NCBI GenBank assembly: GCA_946410305.1
Contig: CAMJZV010000010.1
Location: 1-64,000 of the forward strand
DNA from: an uncultured Prevotellaceae bacterium
GTDB lineage: Bacteria > Bacteroidota > Bacteroidia > Bacteroidales > Bacteroidaceae
Reading direction: 5' to 3'
DNA length: 64,000 nucleotides
Shown here: piece by piece, positions 37,010-46,630 of the stretch
Numbering within the stretch: the first letter of the stretch is position 1
How the letters are laid out: each line of letters starts with the position of its first letter
Translations under genes and position numbers: made by a program
Notes under the pieces: model-generated
The model's database searches: none
What the model saw: the letters and a program-made list of their open reading frames with translations, nothing else
What the model was told of the DNA's origin: nothing

Positions 37010-37467
37010 ATAGCAAACAACTATTTTTGCCTACCGCTCCCCCAACTTCGGCGGTTCAACATAGTAATTATATGGAAACAAAAAGGGCGCGGGAGAAACT
37101 TTCTGTCGCTTATCCCGCTGTATAGGCCTTCGCATTGCCCCTTTATCAAGATAAGCAACTCAGCCGGCCCACGCCATTGGGTATTATAATAGGTAATGCT
37201 TGAAGCCAATAATGACTTCATGGCATTAGGATATAATACACCTTACGTGGACGCTTCGTTGCGACTACCTTCCGATAAAGTTTCAAGTTGCGAAGTTGAT
37301 ACAGCAGAAGATAACGTTCTGAAAACGTCCTTCGAGGCCGGCCTTACAAACGGCTTGTGGCCTCTGTTCCATCGATGTCTTGACTTGCCCAGCCACACGT
37401 GGTCAGGCCTTGTCAGTTGCAAAGATATAGAATATAATCGTAACTTCCAAATAATTCGCGGGAAAAG

Positions 37468-37496
37468 TATTAGGACTGGCAATCGCCAGCCCTAAT
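37468..37496 (-). terminator. Hairpin downstream of orphan antitoxin gene
   Basis: ATTAGGaCTGGC-aatc-GCCAGcCCTAAT. Confidence 0.6.
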
Positions 37497-37558
37497 GGTA
37501 GCAGGACAAATTCCTGTTAGAATCATTATGGATTATTCTCTATCCTATGGTTTTAATC

Positions 37559-37786
37559 TCAAAGCTCATAAAGCAACACTTCGGCACTGCGTGTTTTGAC
37601 GTTTCCTTGCTTTAACCCATCAAGTTTAGAGAAGGCTTCTGTTAGCCCTTCCTTAATTTCTTGATCGCTCATGACCTCTTTGTTCTCTGGCTCTACAAGC
37701 CTTTCAGCCAACCATTTACGATTGCTGGCCGTAAGCGAAAGACCTTGGAGGTAAGTCCAAAGGTTGTTCATTGATACTGCATTCAT
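37559..37786 (-). CDS. Orphan antitoxin-like small protein
   Basis: MNAVSMNNLWTYLQGLSLTASNRKWLAERLVEP; resembles Bacteroidetes antitoxins paired with RelE/YoeB toxins. Confidence 0.55.
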   Translation of the reverse strand: MNAVSMNNLWTYLQGLSLTASNRKWLAERLVEPENKEVMSDQEIKEGLTEAFSKLDGLKQGNVKTRSAEVLLYEL

Positions 37787-38039
37787 ATCTGTGTCGTTTT
37801 TGTTTCTGTCTGCAAGGACGGTGCAAGCCGAACGCAATCGAGCTCGCTCGAATTCTCTGACCTAAAGGTACAGAGTGTGGCGTTGCATTACTGAGGCGCC
37901 GCCCGTTCTCGCACGCTTTCGAGTGCAAATATAAGGACTTTTTCCGACACTTCCAAATTATGATGAAGAAAAGTAGTCAATCATGGGGACTCTAATTGCC
38001 TGTCCCTCTGATTGCTCCCTGTAATTCTATCGTGATTGA

Positions 38040-38627
38040 TTATTTCCCATCTTGTATAAACCCTATTCTACGCCTTGGCTTTTGCCTCGGTTCCTTGGAT
38101 TGTAACTCTGCGAGGGCAGTGCTGATGGCATCGAGTTGCAAACGGGTGCTCTCGTTGATGTCATTCTGGTCATGAAGAATATCTTCAATGTCCAGTTTCA
38201 ATTCTTCAAAATCTTTGCGTAACTGGGCAACGTCGGCATTTACTTCTGGTTTAGGCAAAGAAGCTACCATACGACGAATAGCAACAAAAGCACGCATGAT
38301 GGAGATATTTACGTCAATAGCGATGTCACTAGTAAGAATTCCAGATAGCATAGCAAGACCTTGTTCTGTGAAAGCGTACGGCAATTTCCTGGTTCCGCCC
38401 CAATTTGATGTTCCATTTTGGAATATCAAGTCAGACTTTAGTCTGTTAAACTCATCCTTAGTTAGTTGAAACATAAAATCTGGTGGAAAACGTCTGATAT
38501 TACGCTTTACTGCCTTATTCAAGTTACCAGTTGTTACTTGGTACAACTCAGCTAGGTCACGGTCGAGCATCACACGTTGACCTCGTATCTCGTATATCTT
38601 GCTCTGGATAGTCTGTATTTCGTTCAT
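38040..38627 (-). CDS. ORF6N domain-containing (KilA-N type) DNA-binding protein
   Basis: [46 protein letters not shown]. Confidence 0.9.
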   Translation of the reverse strand: MNEIQTIQSKIYEIRGQRVMLDRDLAELYQVTTGNLNKAVKRNIRRFPPDFMFQLTKDEFNRLKSDLIFQNGTSNWGGTRKLPYAFTEQGLAMLSGILTSDIAIDVNISIMRAFVAIRRMVASLPKPEVNADVAQLRKDFEELKLDIEDILHDQNDINESTRLQLDAISTALAELQSKEPRQKPRRRIGFIQDGK

Positions 38628-38750
38628 CTTGTCTTTGATTCTCCAAAGCAAAGGTACATAATAATTTGAACACTCCCGCTGATGATAAAAAATTTTAATC
38701 ATTTATAACAAAGGATCATAGCAATCCCTGTGCTTCCGAATCCCATGGCT

Positions 38751-38927
38751 TCATTCTACTCTGAAAGTGATAGGAATCATGTATTTGGTTCTGACAGCTT
38801 CTCCATTCAGCTTGCCAGGAGCCCATTTCGGCATACTGCTTACTACCCGTAGCGCTTCCTCGTCGAGAGACTGATAGACACTCTTCACGCCGTCTAGCGT
38901 GAACTCCAACTTCAGTTCTTGAAACAT
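38751..38927 (-). pseudogene. C-terminal fragment of TonB-family protein
   Basis: SLDEEALRVVSSMPKWAPGKLNGEAVRTKYMIPITFRVE* is the TonB C-terminal signature; no upstream TonB sequence. Confidence 0.75.
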
Positions 38928-39050
38928 TAATGTGAAATTTGGCGAATTTCGAATAACAAGAATCTAAAAGTGGATATTCATCCTATATGTCCTTTTCAGT
39001 TATATTTTATTCAGCCCATAGGCATTTTCGGTTTTAAGGGTTATACATTC
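38893..39050 (-). repeat. Dispersed structured leader repeat, copy 2
   Basis: Homologous to 16260-16424. Confidence 0.8.
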
Positions 39051-39054
39051 TATA

Positions 39055-39346
39055 TTAGAATATCGACTCAATAGTCTTGTCGACAATCTCATTAAAATAC
39101 TTTTCTTTAATTGATCCGAGACGACGATAAATGTCGCGCTCAACGTATCCAGCAATTATTTGGCATTTTACCAAACTAGGTTTGGCAAACGAATGGCCAA
39201 TAAGCATTTCGTCAGTAAGTGGATATGAATACTGAGGATTGATTTTGTAGTTCATCGTTTGAAACGATAATTGCTGGATGAGGCTTGAAGGTTCCATCAG
39301 GGAAAAGGAAGTTGACCTCAACAATGTCTCTCTGATGGAACTTCAT
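39055..39346 (-). pseudogene. PemK/MazF-like toxin with internal frameshift/deletion
   Basis: MKFHQRDIVEVNFLFPDGTFKPHPAIIVSNDELQNQ... from 39346 stops early; C-terminal NYKINPQYSYPLTDEML...KCQIIAGYVERDIYRRLGSIKEKYFNEIVDKTIESIF in another frame. Confidence 0.65.
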
Positions 39347-39552
39347 AGGTAACGCGCTATTACGTGAGACATACTTTTCTTAGAGTGGCTCATAAAGGCC
39401 TCTCTTTCCTCAAGATAGGTCTCAGACTCCTTGTTGGTTTGTTCAGCAGGAGAGGTCGACCGTTGAGTAAACAATCCTGTAGCAAGTAATGCGGCCAACT
39501 TGCGGCGGGCCAGGGCATTGTTTTGATTGTATGATAACGTAACTGTACACAT
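39343..39552 (-). CDS. Putative antitoxin cognate of the MazF-like pseudogene
   Basis: 69-aa ORF overlapping toxin start by 4 bp; MCTVTLSYNQNNALARRKLAALLATGLF. Confidence 0.55.
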   Translation of the reverse strand: MCTVTLSYNQNNALARRKLAALLATGLFTQRSTSPAEQTNKESETYLEEREAFMSHSKKSMSHVIARYL

Positions 39553-39637
39553 AATCTTACTTGTAAGTAGGTTTCACATTGCAAAGATAGAGAATAAATT
39601 TGTAACTTCACTAGTGTCCTGTTATATTCATTAAGGA

Positions 39638-41608
39638 TTATTCGCCCTCTTTCTTGTACTGTATGGCCAGCATGGTGAGGTCGTCGCTCTGCTCGGCAGC
39701 GCCGGCAAAGAATCGGACGGCAGCAGCCATACGCTGGACAAAGGGCATGGGCTGGCTTTCTCCATTCTCTAACAGTTCCTTGGCCATCGACAGGACTTGC
39801 TCGTCGCCAAATTGCTGATGGTGTACGTTTTCTGCCTCGTTGAGGCCGTCCGTAAACAGGAAGATGGTGGTCTGTGGGACAATGGTCGTTTCCTGGACGG
39901 TGTAATCCCAGTCATCCACCACGCCTATAGGCAGGTTGGCATCGCAGGGCAAGATGCTTACGTCCTTACCTATCAGCAGCGGTGCATCGTGACCTGCATT
40001 GCAATAGCGCAGCACACCCGTCTGCAGGTCGAGGACGCCCACAAACATGGTGACAAACATATTCATCTCGTTACCCTCACTCATCGAATCGTTGAGCGCT
40101 TTAGCGATGATGTGAGGTTCTGGAACATGGGCAGAGATGTTGCGGAACAGCGAGCGTGCCACAGCCATGAACATAGAGGCAGGAACGCCCTTGCCGCTGA
40201 CATCACCAATACAGAAGAAGAGCTTCTCGTCGCGGATGTAGAAGTCGAAGAGGTCGCCACCAACAGCCTTGGCGGGTGTCACCTGTCCGTAGATATCGAC
40301 ATCGTTACGTTCCGGATAAGGCGGGAAGGTCTTAGGCAGCATCGACATCTGGATGGCGTGGGCAATGTTCAGCTCACTCTCGATGGTAGCCTTCTCTGCC
40401 GTCGTTTCTTTCAGCTGCTCCGTATATTGCGACAGTGACTCCTGCATCTTCTTGAAGGAGTCACGCAACTGATGGATCTCGTCACGACTCTTCAACTCAG
40501 GAAGGGGCGTCTTGAAGTTACCCTTCGCAACATCCTCGGCAGAGAGTGCCAGCAGTTTGATGGGATAGGTGGCTTTCCTTATTGCATTACGGCCGGAAAC
40601 GAGTACTACCAACAGACCAATAACGATAAAGAAAAGCATGAATCCGACAAAGATATACGAAAGGACCTTCAACAATATCGTTGGGAAAGCCAGACCGATA
40701 GTCCACGTCGTGTATTTGATGGGGTGAGTGGTGACAGAACACTCCATATCCTCCAGCGACAGTTCTTCACTATATGATTCGTCATCTCTTGAGTTTACAA
40801 TCTCTTGACAAGCATCATTTGGGTCGTCAGTGACATTGTCTTGGAACTTCTTATGGATGATATATTCCTGTTTAGGATGTGACAGGTAAGTTCCAGCAGA
40901 ATCGATGACGAAGTAATAGGGTAAAAACTCATTGTCCTTCGATTTTAACGCTTCCAGTTTACCACTAAACCAGTAGAGAGACATGTCTACACCCAGAATA
41001 GCCACAACACGCTGCTGACGATCGTGGATGGGAACAAGATAGGACACCAAAGGTGTCTCGTGATCCATACCTTCTAAGAACGGTTTCGACCAATAACTGC
41101 TATCCCTGGTGACAGCCTCCTGAAACCATTCAGCATTCAGATAGTCATGGGTCTTGCTGCCGATTGTCAGCTTCTCGATAGTCGTACTGTCACGGCGCAC
41201 AGCATAGGGGCAGAACCAATGGCCTTTCTGTGGATAGTAGTCAGCCACAAAACTGATGCCACAGCTGCGGATACGGGTATTAGTGCGTAGCATACCCTCC
41301 ATGATGTCGTACAACTTGTCGGGATTGTCGAGGTTGTCCTCAATGAAAGGAGCCGTATTGACTGAAGCCACATAAACATCCGAGGTAATGCGACGCACCA
41401 CCTCATACTTGCCACTTAACAACCTTTTGGCAAACAGTTCAGCAACAAAATAGGTAGCACTGAAGCTTATGAAGAAGAGGATACAGGTCGGTATGCCCAT
41501 GAAGATGAGCATGCGGAGCATGATACGACGTGTCAGACGCTTACCAAAGGATTTAGGATAGGGATTGGCTGACTTCTTCCTGAATATGTTCAATAGGTTA
41601 TTAAGCAT
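39638..41608 (-). CDS. SpoIIE/PP2C phosphatase with extracellular sensor (Cache-like) and HAMP
   Basis: TM-sensor-TM; PIKLLALSAEDVAKGNFKTPLPELKSRDEIHQL; GGDLFDFYIRDEKLFFCIGDVSGKGVPASMFMA. Confidence 0.9.
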   Translation of the reverse strand: MLNNLLNIFRKKSANPYPKSFGKRLTRRIMLRMLIFMGIPTCILFFISFSATYFVAELFAKRLLSGKYEVVRRITSDVYVASVNTAPFIEDNLDNPDKLYDIMEGMLRTNTRIRSCGISFVADYYPQKGHWFCPYAVRRDSTTIEKLTIGSKTHDYLNAEWFQEAVTRDSSYWSKPFLEGMDHETPLVSYLVPIHDRQQRVVAILGVDMSLYWFSGKLEALKSKDNEFLPYYFVIDSAGTYLSHPKQEYIIHKKFQDNVTDDPNDACQEIVNSRDDESYSEELSLEDMECSVTTHPIKYTTWTIGLAFPTILLKVLSYIFVGFMLFFIVIGLLVVLVSGRNAIRKATYPIKLLALSAEDVAKGNFKTPLPELKSRDEIHQLRDSFKKMQESLSQYTEQLKETTAEKATIESELNIAHAIQMSMLPKTFPPYPERNDVDIYGQVTPAKAVGGDLFDFYIRDEKLFFCIGDVSGKGVPASMFMAVARSLFRNISAHVPEPHIIAKALNDSMSEGNEMNMFVTMFVGVLDLQTGVLRYCNAGHDAPLLIGKDVSILPCDANLPIGVVDDWDYTVQETTIVPQTTIFLFTDGLNEAENVHHQQFGDEQVLSMAKELLENGESQPMPFVQRMAAAVRFFAGAAEQSDDLTMLAIQYKKEGE

Positions 41609-41623
41609 GGTTACTGTCTCTTT

Positions 41624-42997
41624 TTATGGTGTGTTAGTTGTATCTTCCTGCATCTCCTCATCCAGCCGATTGGCCCACAGATACCTATTCGTTTCACGAG
41701 CCGCCACACCGCTTAGCAGCAGCAAGGCTATCAGGTTAGGAATAGCCATCAGCGCATTCATGCAGTCGGCAATATTCCAGATGATGTCGAGGTTGATGAT
41801 GCTGCCAAAGAACAGGGCAACGATATAGAGGATGCGATAGAAACGGTTGATACGGTGTCCCTCGATATAGTTTACGGCACTCTCACCATAGTAGCTCCAG
41901 CCAAGAATGGTGCTGAAGGCGAAAGTCAAGATGCCAAAGGTAAGCAACGGGGCACCAACGTAGGGTATTTTTGAGAAGGCGACCTTCGTTAAGGCTGCTC
42001 CATCGGCATAGGAGATATCCGGATAAGCAATGATACTGCTAACGAGTACCAGTCCTGTGAGGGCACAGATGACTACGGTATCCCAAAAGGTTCCAGTACT
42101 AGACACCAGCGCCTGACGCACAGGGTTGCGCGTCTGGGCGGCAGCAGCCACGATGGGCGCAGAACCCATACCGCTCTCGTTAGAGAACAAGCCACGGGCA
42201 ATTCCATAACGAGCAGCCATCATCACTGTAGCACCCACAAAACCACCACCTGCTGCCGAGGGGTTAAAGGCAGCATTGATGATGAGCCGGACAGCAGGCC
42301 ACACATATGCATGATTGATAGAGAGAATGACAATACACCCTACCACATAAAGCACGGCCATGAAGGGCACAAGAATGGTACATACACGGGCTATGGCCTT
42401 GACACCTCCCAAGATGACAGCAGCCGTCAACAGACAAACCACCACACCGATGATCCAAGTTTCGATACCAAAAGTCTCATGAGCTAGCAGGGCAATACTA
42501 TTGGCCTGTACCGTACAACCAATACCAAATGATGCCAAGGCCGTAAAGACGGCAAACAGTATCGCCAGCCACTTCATGTTAAGACCACGCTCCAAGGCAT
42601 ACATCGGACCACCATACATCTGTCCATTGTCCGCCTTGACGCGGTATTTCACGGCTAACAACCCCTCTGCATACTTTGTAGACATGCCGAAGATGCCTGT
42701 CAGCCAACACCACAGAACAGCACCAGGACCTCCTAGAGCAACGGCTGTGGCCACACCAACGATATTACCCGTACCGATAGTGGCTGCCAGTGCAGTGGCT
42801 AAAGCGCCAAACTGACTGACATCACCTTCAGCACCAGGGTCTTTCTTCACCGACAGGCGAATACCCGTCAGTAGCTTTCTTTGTGGGAAGCGCAGGCGAA
42901 TGGTCAGAAACACATGGGTTCCTAACAAAAGGATAATCATCGGCCAACCCCACAGGAAGCCACTTACCAGTGAGAAAAACGCATTAATCGTCTCCAC
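41624..42997 (-). CDS. Alanine/glycine:cation symporter (AGCS) family
   Basis: ALAATIGTGNIVGVATAVALGGPGAVLWCWLTGIFGMSTKYAEG; GLFSNESGMGSAPIVAAAA. Confidence 0.93.
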   Translation of the reverse strand: METINAFFSLVSGFLWGWPMIILLLGTHVFLTIRLRFPQRKLLTGIRLSVKKDPGAEGDVSQFGALATALAATIGTGNIVGVATAVALGGPGAVLWCWLTGIFGMSTKYAEGLLAVKYRVKADNGQMYGGPMYALERGLNMKWLAILFAVFTALASFGIGCTVQANSIALLAHETFGIETWIIGVVVCLLTAAVILGGVKAIARVCTILVPFMAVLYVVGCIVILSINHAYVWPAVRLIINAAFNPSAAGGGFVGATVMMAARYGIARGLFSNESGMGSAPIVAAAAQTRNPVRQALVSSTGTFWDTVVICALTGLVLVSSIIAYPDISYADGAALTKVAFSKIPYVGAPLLTFGILTFAFSTILGWSYYGESAVNYIEGHRINRFYRILYIVALFFGSIINLDIIWNIADCMNALMAIPNLIALLLLSGVAARETNRYLWANRLDEEMQEDTTNTP

Positions 42998-43011
42998 GCC
43001 GTCACCAGATC

Positions 43012-44334
43012 TTATGCAAACTTAATGGTACCCTGAATGACCTCTGGCTGTGCCTCAGCCTTTTGCTGGGGTTCCTCACCAGTGGCCTGCTGATAGATAC
43101 TATCCAGTATCTCGCGAGTACGCTTGTAAGTCGGTGTCTGCTCAACAGCTGAGATTACATCGTCGTTGTCCAGGTCATCAGGACGGAACAGGAAGATATG
43201 CGGACGACGCTTGTAGCGCTTGCTGGAACCGTCGCCGCCATAGTAGCGGTTACGACGATCCTGACGCTGGGCTTCCTTCTCCTGCTCAGCAGCGATGCGG
43301 GTAGCCTCCTCCTGCGTATTATGACGCTGGCGGTGGTTGGTCATACCGTCAACACGATCGATACCAAAACCTGTAGCCAGAATGGTGACCTTCACCTTCT
43401 TGCCCAGTTCCGGGTCGGTAGCCAGTCCCCACTTGATTTCGAAGTCATTGCCGAACTTGCCCATGAAGTCGTTGATGTCGTTCATCTCCTCCATCATCAG
43501 AGAGTCCTTGCCATCCTTGGTACCAGCGAAATTGATGCTGAGCAGGATCTTCTTGGAGTTGAAGACGTCGTTCTCGTTGAGCAGCGGAGAGTTCAAGGCG
43601 TCTTCGATGGCCTTGCGCACACGTCCCTCGCCCTCACCGTAACCGGTAGACATGATAGCTACGCCACCGTCCTTCAATACGGTCTTCACATCGTTGAAGT
43701 CCAAGTTGATAATACCGTGAACGGTGATGATCTCAGCGATAGACTTAGCAGCTACTGACAGTGTGTCGTCAGCCTTACCAAATGCGTCGAGCACGGTGAG
43801 CTCAGGATAGATCTCACGCAAACGCTCATTGTTGATAACCAGCAAGGCATCGACATGCTTTGACATCTCCTCGACACCATCCAGTGCCTGGTCAATCTTA
43901 CGGTCACCCTCAAAGCGGAAAGGAATGGTGACGATACCTACAGTAAGGATACCCATTTCCTTAGAAACACGGGCTACTACAGGAGCTGCACCTGTTCCAG
44001 TACCACCGCCCATACCAGCAGTAATAAAGGCCATACGGGTTCCGTCGTTGAGTACGTTCTTGATATCTTCCAGACTCTCCTCAGCAGCAGCACGGGCCTT
44101 TTCAGGACGGTTACCGGCGCCAAGTCCCTCCTTACCCAGTTGCAAATGTACGGGTACAGGTGAGTCGTTCAATGCCTGATTATCAGTATTACAGAGTACG
44201 AAGGTCACGTCATGAATACCTTCACGATACATGTGGTTGACAGCATTACCGCCACCGCCACCAACACCAATCACCTTGATGATGCTGTTCTCCTTTTCGG
44301 GTTCTCCGAAGTCGAGCAATATATTGTTGTCCAT
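43012..44334 (-). CDS. ftsZ: Cell division protein FtsZ
   Basis: IKVIGVGGGGGNAVNHMYREG; GMGGGTGTGAAPV. Confidence 0.98.
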   Translation of the reverse strand: MDNNILLDFGEPEKENSIIKVIGVGGGGGNAVNHMYREGIHDVTFVLCNTDNQALNDSPVPVHLQLGKEGLGAGNRPEKARAAAEESLEDIKNVLNDGTRMAFITAGMGGGTGTGAAPVVARVSKEMGILTVGIVTIPFRFEGDRKIDQALDGVEEMSKHVDALLVINNERLREIYPELTVLDAFGKADDTLSVAAKSIAEIITVHGIINLDFNDVKTVLKDGGVAIMSTGYGEGEGRVRKAIEDALNSPLLNENDVFNSKKILLSINFAGTKDGKDSLMMEEMNDINDFMGKFGNDFEIKWGLATDPELGKKVKVTILATGFGIDRVDGMTNHRQRHNTQEEATRIAAEQEKEAQRQDRRNRYYGGDGSSKRYKRRPHIFLFRPDDLDNDDVISAVEQTPTYKRTREILDSIYQQATGEEPQQKAEAQPEVIQGTIKFA

Positions 44335-44346
44335 AGTTTTTCTTTT

Positions 44347-44401
44347 TTCGATATTACGATATTTCGAAGTTTCGATATTTCGATGTTTCGATGTTTCGAA
44401 G
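44347..44401. repeat. Octanucleotide tandem repeat (TTTCGATR) between ftsZ and ftsA
   Basis: atatttcgaagtttcgatatttcgatgtttcgatgtttcgaa. Confidence 0.8.
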
Positions 44402-44403
44402 TG

Positions 44404-45852
44404 TTATTCTTCCTCTTCGACAATCTTGGTCGCTGCACTCTTCAGCCAACGGCCGAACTTGCTCAGAGGACTATTGCGGCGGCGCTCCTCGGCCTCCTCA
44501 CGAGCCTTACGCTCAGCCTCTTCACGAGCCAGGCGTTCCTCCTCTTCTTTCTTAAGGCGGGCTTCCTCTTCTGCACGGCGAATCTCCTCAGCAGTACGTA
44601 CCACACCGGCAGGTGTCTCTGTTGCCGTACGGGCACGACGCTGCTCAGGGGTGTCGATAGTTCCTGGGCGCTGTGCTGCAAAGAGGTCACCATTAGGATC
44701 ATACTCGCCACCAGCACAATTGATATCGCCCTTAGCCAAAAGGCCCAAAACGGTATTCATGCGTCCGTCACGGGCTGTCACCTCAGCAATCTGTGACGTG
44801 ATGGTCTGGGTAACAAATTTCGCAATACGAATCTTGTCAATGTGCGTATAGTTCTGGAAGGCTTTCTCGATATCCTTCATATTCGAGCCGCCACCCGTCA
44901 GGATGATACCGCCCAGCAGCTTGTCGCAGTAATCCTCAGGGACCTGACACCACACGTTGGCAATAATCTCCTCCAGACGACCCTCGACAATCTCAATGAA
45001 TTTGCGTGTCTCTACCTGACGGTCCTGGTCGATAGAGTACTTCATGTTATTGTCGATTTCGTTGTTCTCGGTATATGCACAACCGTACTTAATCATCATG
45101 TGCTCTGCCGTACGCTCCTCCATCTGGAGTGAGGCAATGTCCTTAACGATGTTGTTGAAACCAAGAGGAATAACGGCCAGATGACGCAAGATATTCTTTG
45201 AATAGACGCTGACAGTCGTCGTGTCAGCACCCAAGTCAACAAGGGCACAACCAGAGCGACGCTCAGCCTCCGTCAGCACGCTGTCGGCAAGCGCCAAGGG
45301 AGCGAGATACATCTCAGCGACATTGATGCCTGCATTCTCAAAGCACTTATTGAGGTTCTTATAGAAACTCTTGCGCTGGAGGATATTCAAGAAGTTACCC
45401 TCAATGCGACTGCACTGGATACCTACAGGGTCAAGCTGGTATTGGGCGTCGACCTTGTACTCCTGTACTGCAGCATCGAGAATCTCCTGGTCAGGATAGT
45501 TTACGTTGCGGTTGTCATCCATCAGTTCAATAACCATGTCTTGTGTAACGACAGTATCGTCAGGAAGATCCTTGCCGATAACGTTGTGAATAGAGCGGAT
45601 AGACTGACCAGCGACACCTACATAAACCTGTGTGATGGTCGTCTTCAGTTGTTTCTCCAGACGGCTGACAATGGATGTCAGACTCTGGGCGGTCTTGTCG
45701 ATGTTGTAAACCACACCCTTACGGATAAATGATGAAGAATCCTCCTTGACACATGCCAGCACCTGAATGCTGCCGTCAAGGTTCTTCTTACCCGCGATAC
45801 CGGTCATCTTGGATGACCCCAGTTCGATAGCTACAATAAATTCCTTTGGCAT
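44404..45852 (-). CDS. ftsA: Cell division protein FtsA
   Basis: FIVAIELGSSKMTGIAGKK; ALVDLGADTTTVSVY; IILTGGGSNMKDIEKAF. Confidence 0.96.
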   Translation of the reverse strand: MPKEFIVAIELGSSKMTGIAGKKNLDGSIQVLACVKEDSSSFIRKGVVYNIDKTAQSLTSIVSRLEKQLKTTITQVYVGVAGQSIRSIHNVIGKDLPDDTVVTQDMVIELMDDNRNVNYPDQEILDAAVQEYKVDAQYQLDPVGIQCSRIEGNFLNILQRKSFYKNLNKCFENAGINVAEMYLAPLALADSVLTEAERRSGCALVDLGADTTTVSVYSKNILRHLAVIPLGFNNIVKDIASLQMEERTAEHMMIKYGCAYTENNEIDNNMKYSIDQDRQVETRKFIEIVEGRLEEIIANVWCQVPEDYCDKLLGGIILTGGGSNMKDIEKAFQNYTHIDKIRIAKFVTQTITSQIAEVTARDGRMNTVLGLLAKGDINCAGGEYDPNGDLFAAQRPGTIDTPEQRRARTATETPAGVVRTAEEIRRAEEEARLKKEEEERLAREEAERKAREEAEERRRNSPLSKFGRWLKSAATKIVEEEE

Positions 45853-45872
45853 CTCTTACATATTTTATGTTT

Positions 45873-46616
45873 TTATCTTTTCTTGCAAATAATCTGATTG
45901 TCGAACTCGACATTAATATAGGAGTACTTGTTCCACCCCGCCTTGGAGAGTCCATATTTATAGAACTTCTCCAGACGTGATAATTTCCGTTCTAGATTGG
46001 AGGGACTGCCGAGGTAGACAATATGATCACCAACCCGGGGCACCATCTCTATAGAACCATCGGACAGCACGTTAAGCTGCTCAACCTGACAACCCCAGAA
46101 GGGGGTATTCAGCAGGTAGCAGCCGATGTCTTTCAACACCTTCTGGGCGTATTTCTGTTGAATGGCTCCTGTGGCTACCACCAGATTGCTGGCAAAATGT
46201 GTGTTCGGCATGATGTTACCATGCTCGTCAACATAGTAATCATCACCATTGTCCGCCTTGACACGAATGACGGGCAGGCGCTGGTCAATCGTGATATTGA
46301 CATGACCGGTCTGTGTCTTGTAACACTGGACATCCTTGATGAACGGATTCTTCTGTAACTGCTCCTCGATGTTACGGATATCCACATGGCTCATCTGGTC
46401 GCCAATAGGATAACACCGCGAACGCTGGAGCAAAGTCTTGATCTCTTCTTGGTCAAGAAAGCCCTTTACAGAACCATCCTCAATATGAATGTTCACCTCG
46501 CGACATATATTACCTGACTCATCAGGGCTATTGAAAGCGGTGATGGCCAGTACGAGGTAGGCACCTAATAGGATGTCCGCCAGAACGATAGCTGTTTGTT
46601 TCCAGTTAATAGTCAC
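45873..46616 (-). CDS. ftsQ: Cell division protein FtsQ/DivIB
   Basis: Single TM, POTRA-like region, position between murC and ftsA. Confidence 0.88.
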   Translation of the reverse strand: MTINWKQTAIVLADILLGAYLVLAITAFNSPDESGNICREVNIHIEDGSVKGFLDQEEIKTLLQRSRCYPIGDQMSHVDIRNIEEQLQKNPFIKDVQCYKTQTGHVNITIDQRLPVIRVKADNGDDYYVDEHGNIMPNTHFASNLVVATGAIQQKYAQKVLKDIGCYLLNTPFWGCQVEQLNVLSDGSIEMVPRVGDHIVYLGSPSNLERKLSRLEKFYKYGLSKAGWNKYSYINVEFDNQIICKKR

Positions 46617-46630
46617 AGTTCAAATAATTA

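Noticed and set aside
37010-37500. ORFs 37021..37221 and 37196..37495, and possible structured RNA
   Set aside because: No recognisable protein motifs, and I could not match tmRNA, RNase P or other known RNA hallmarks by eye; left unassigned.
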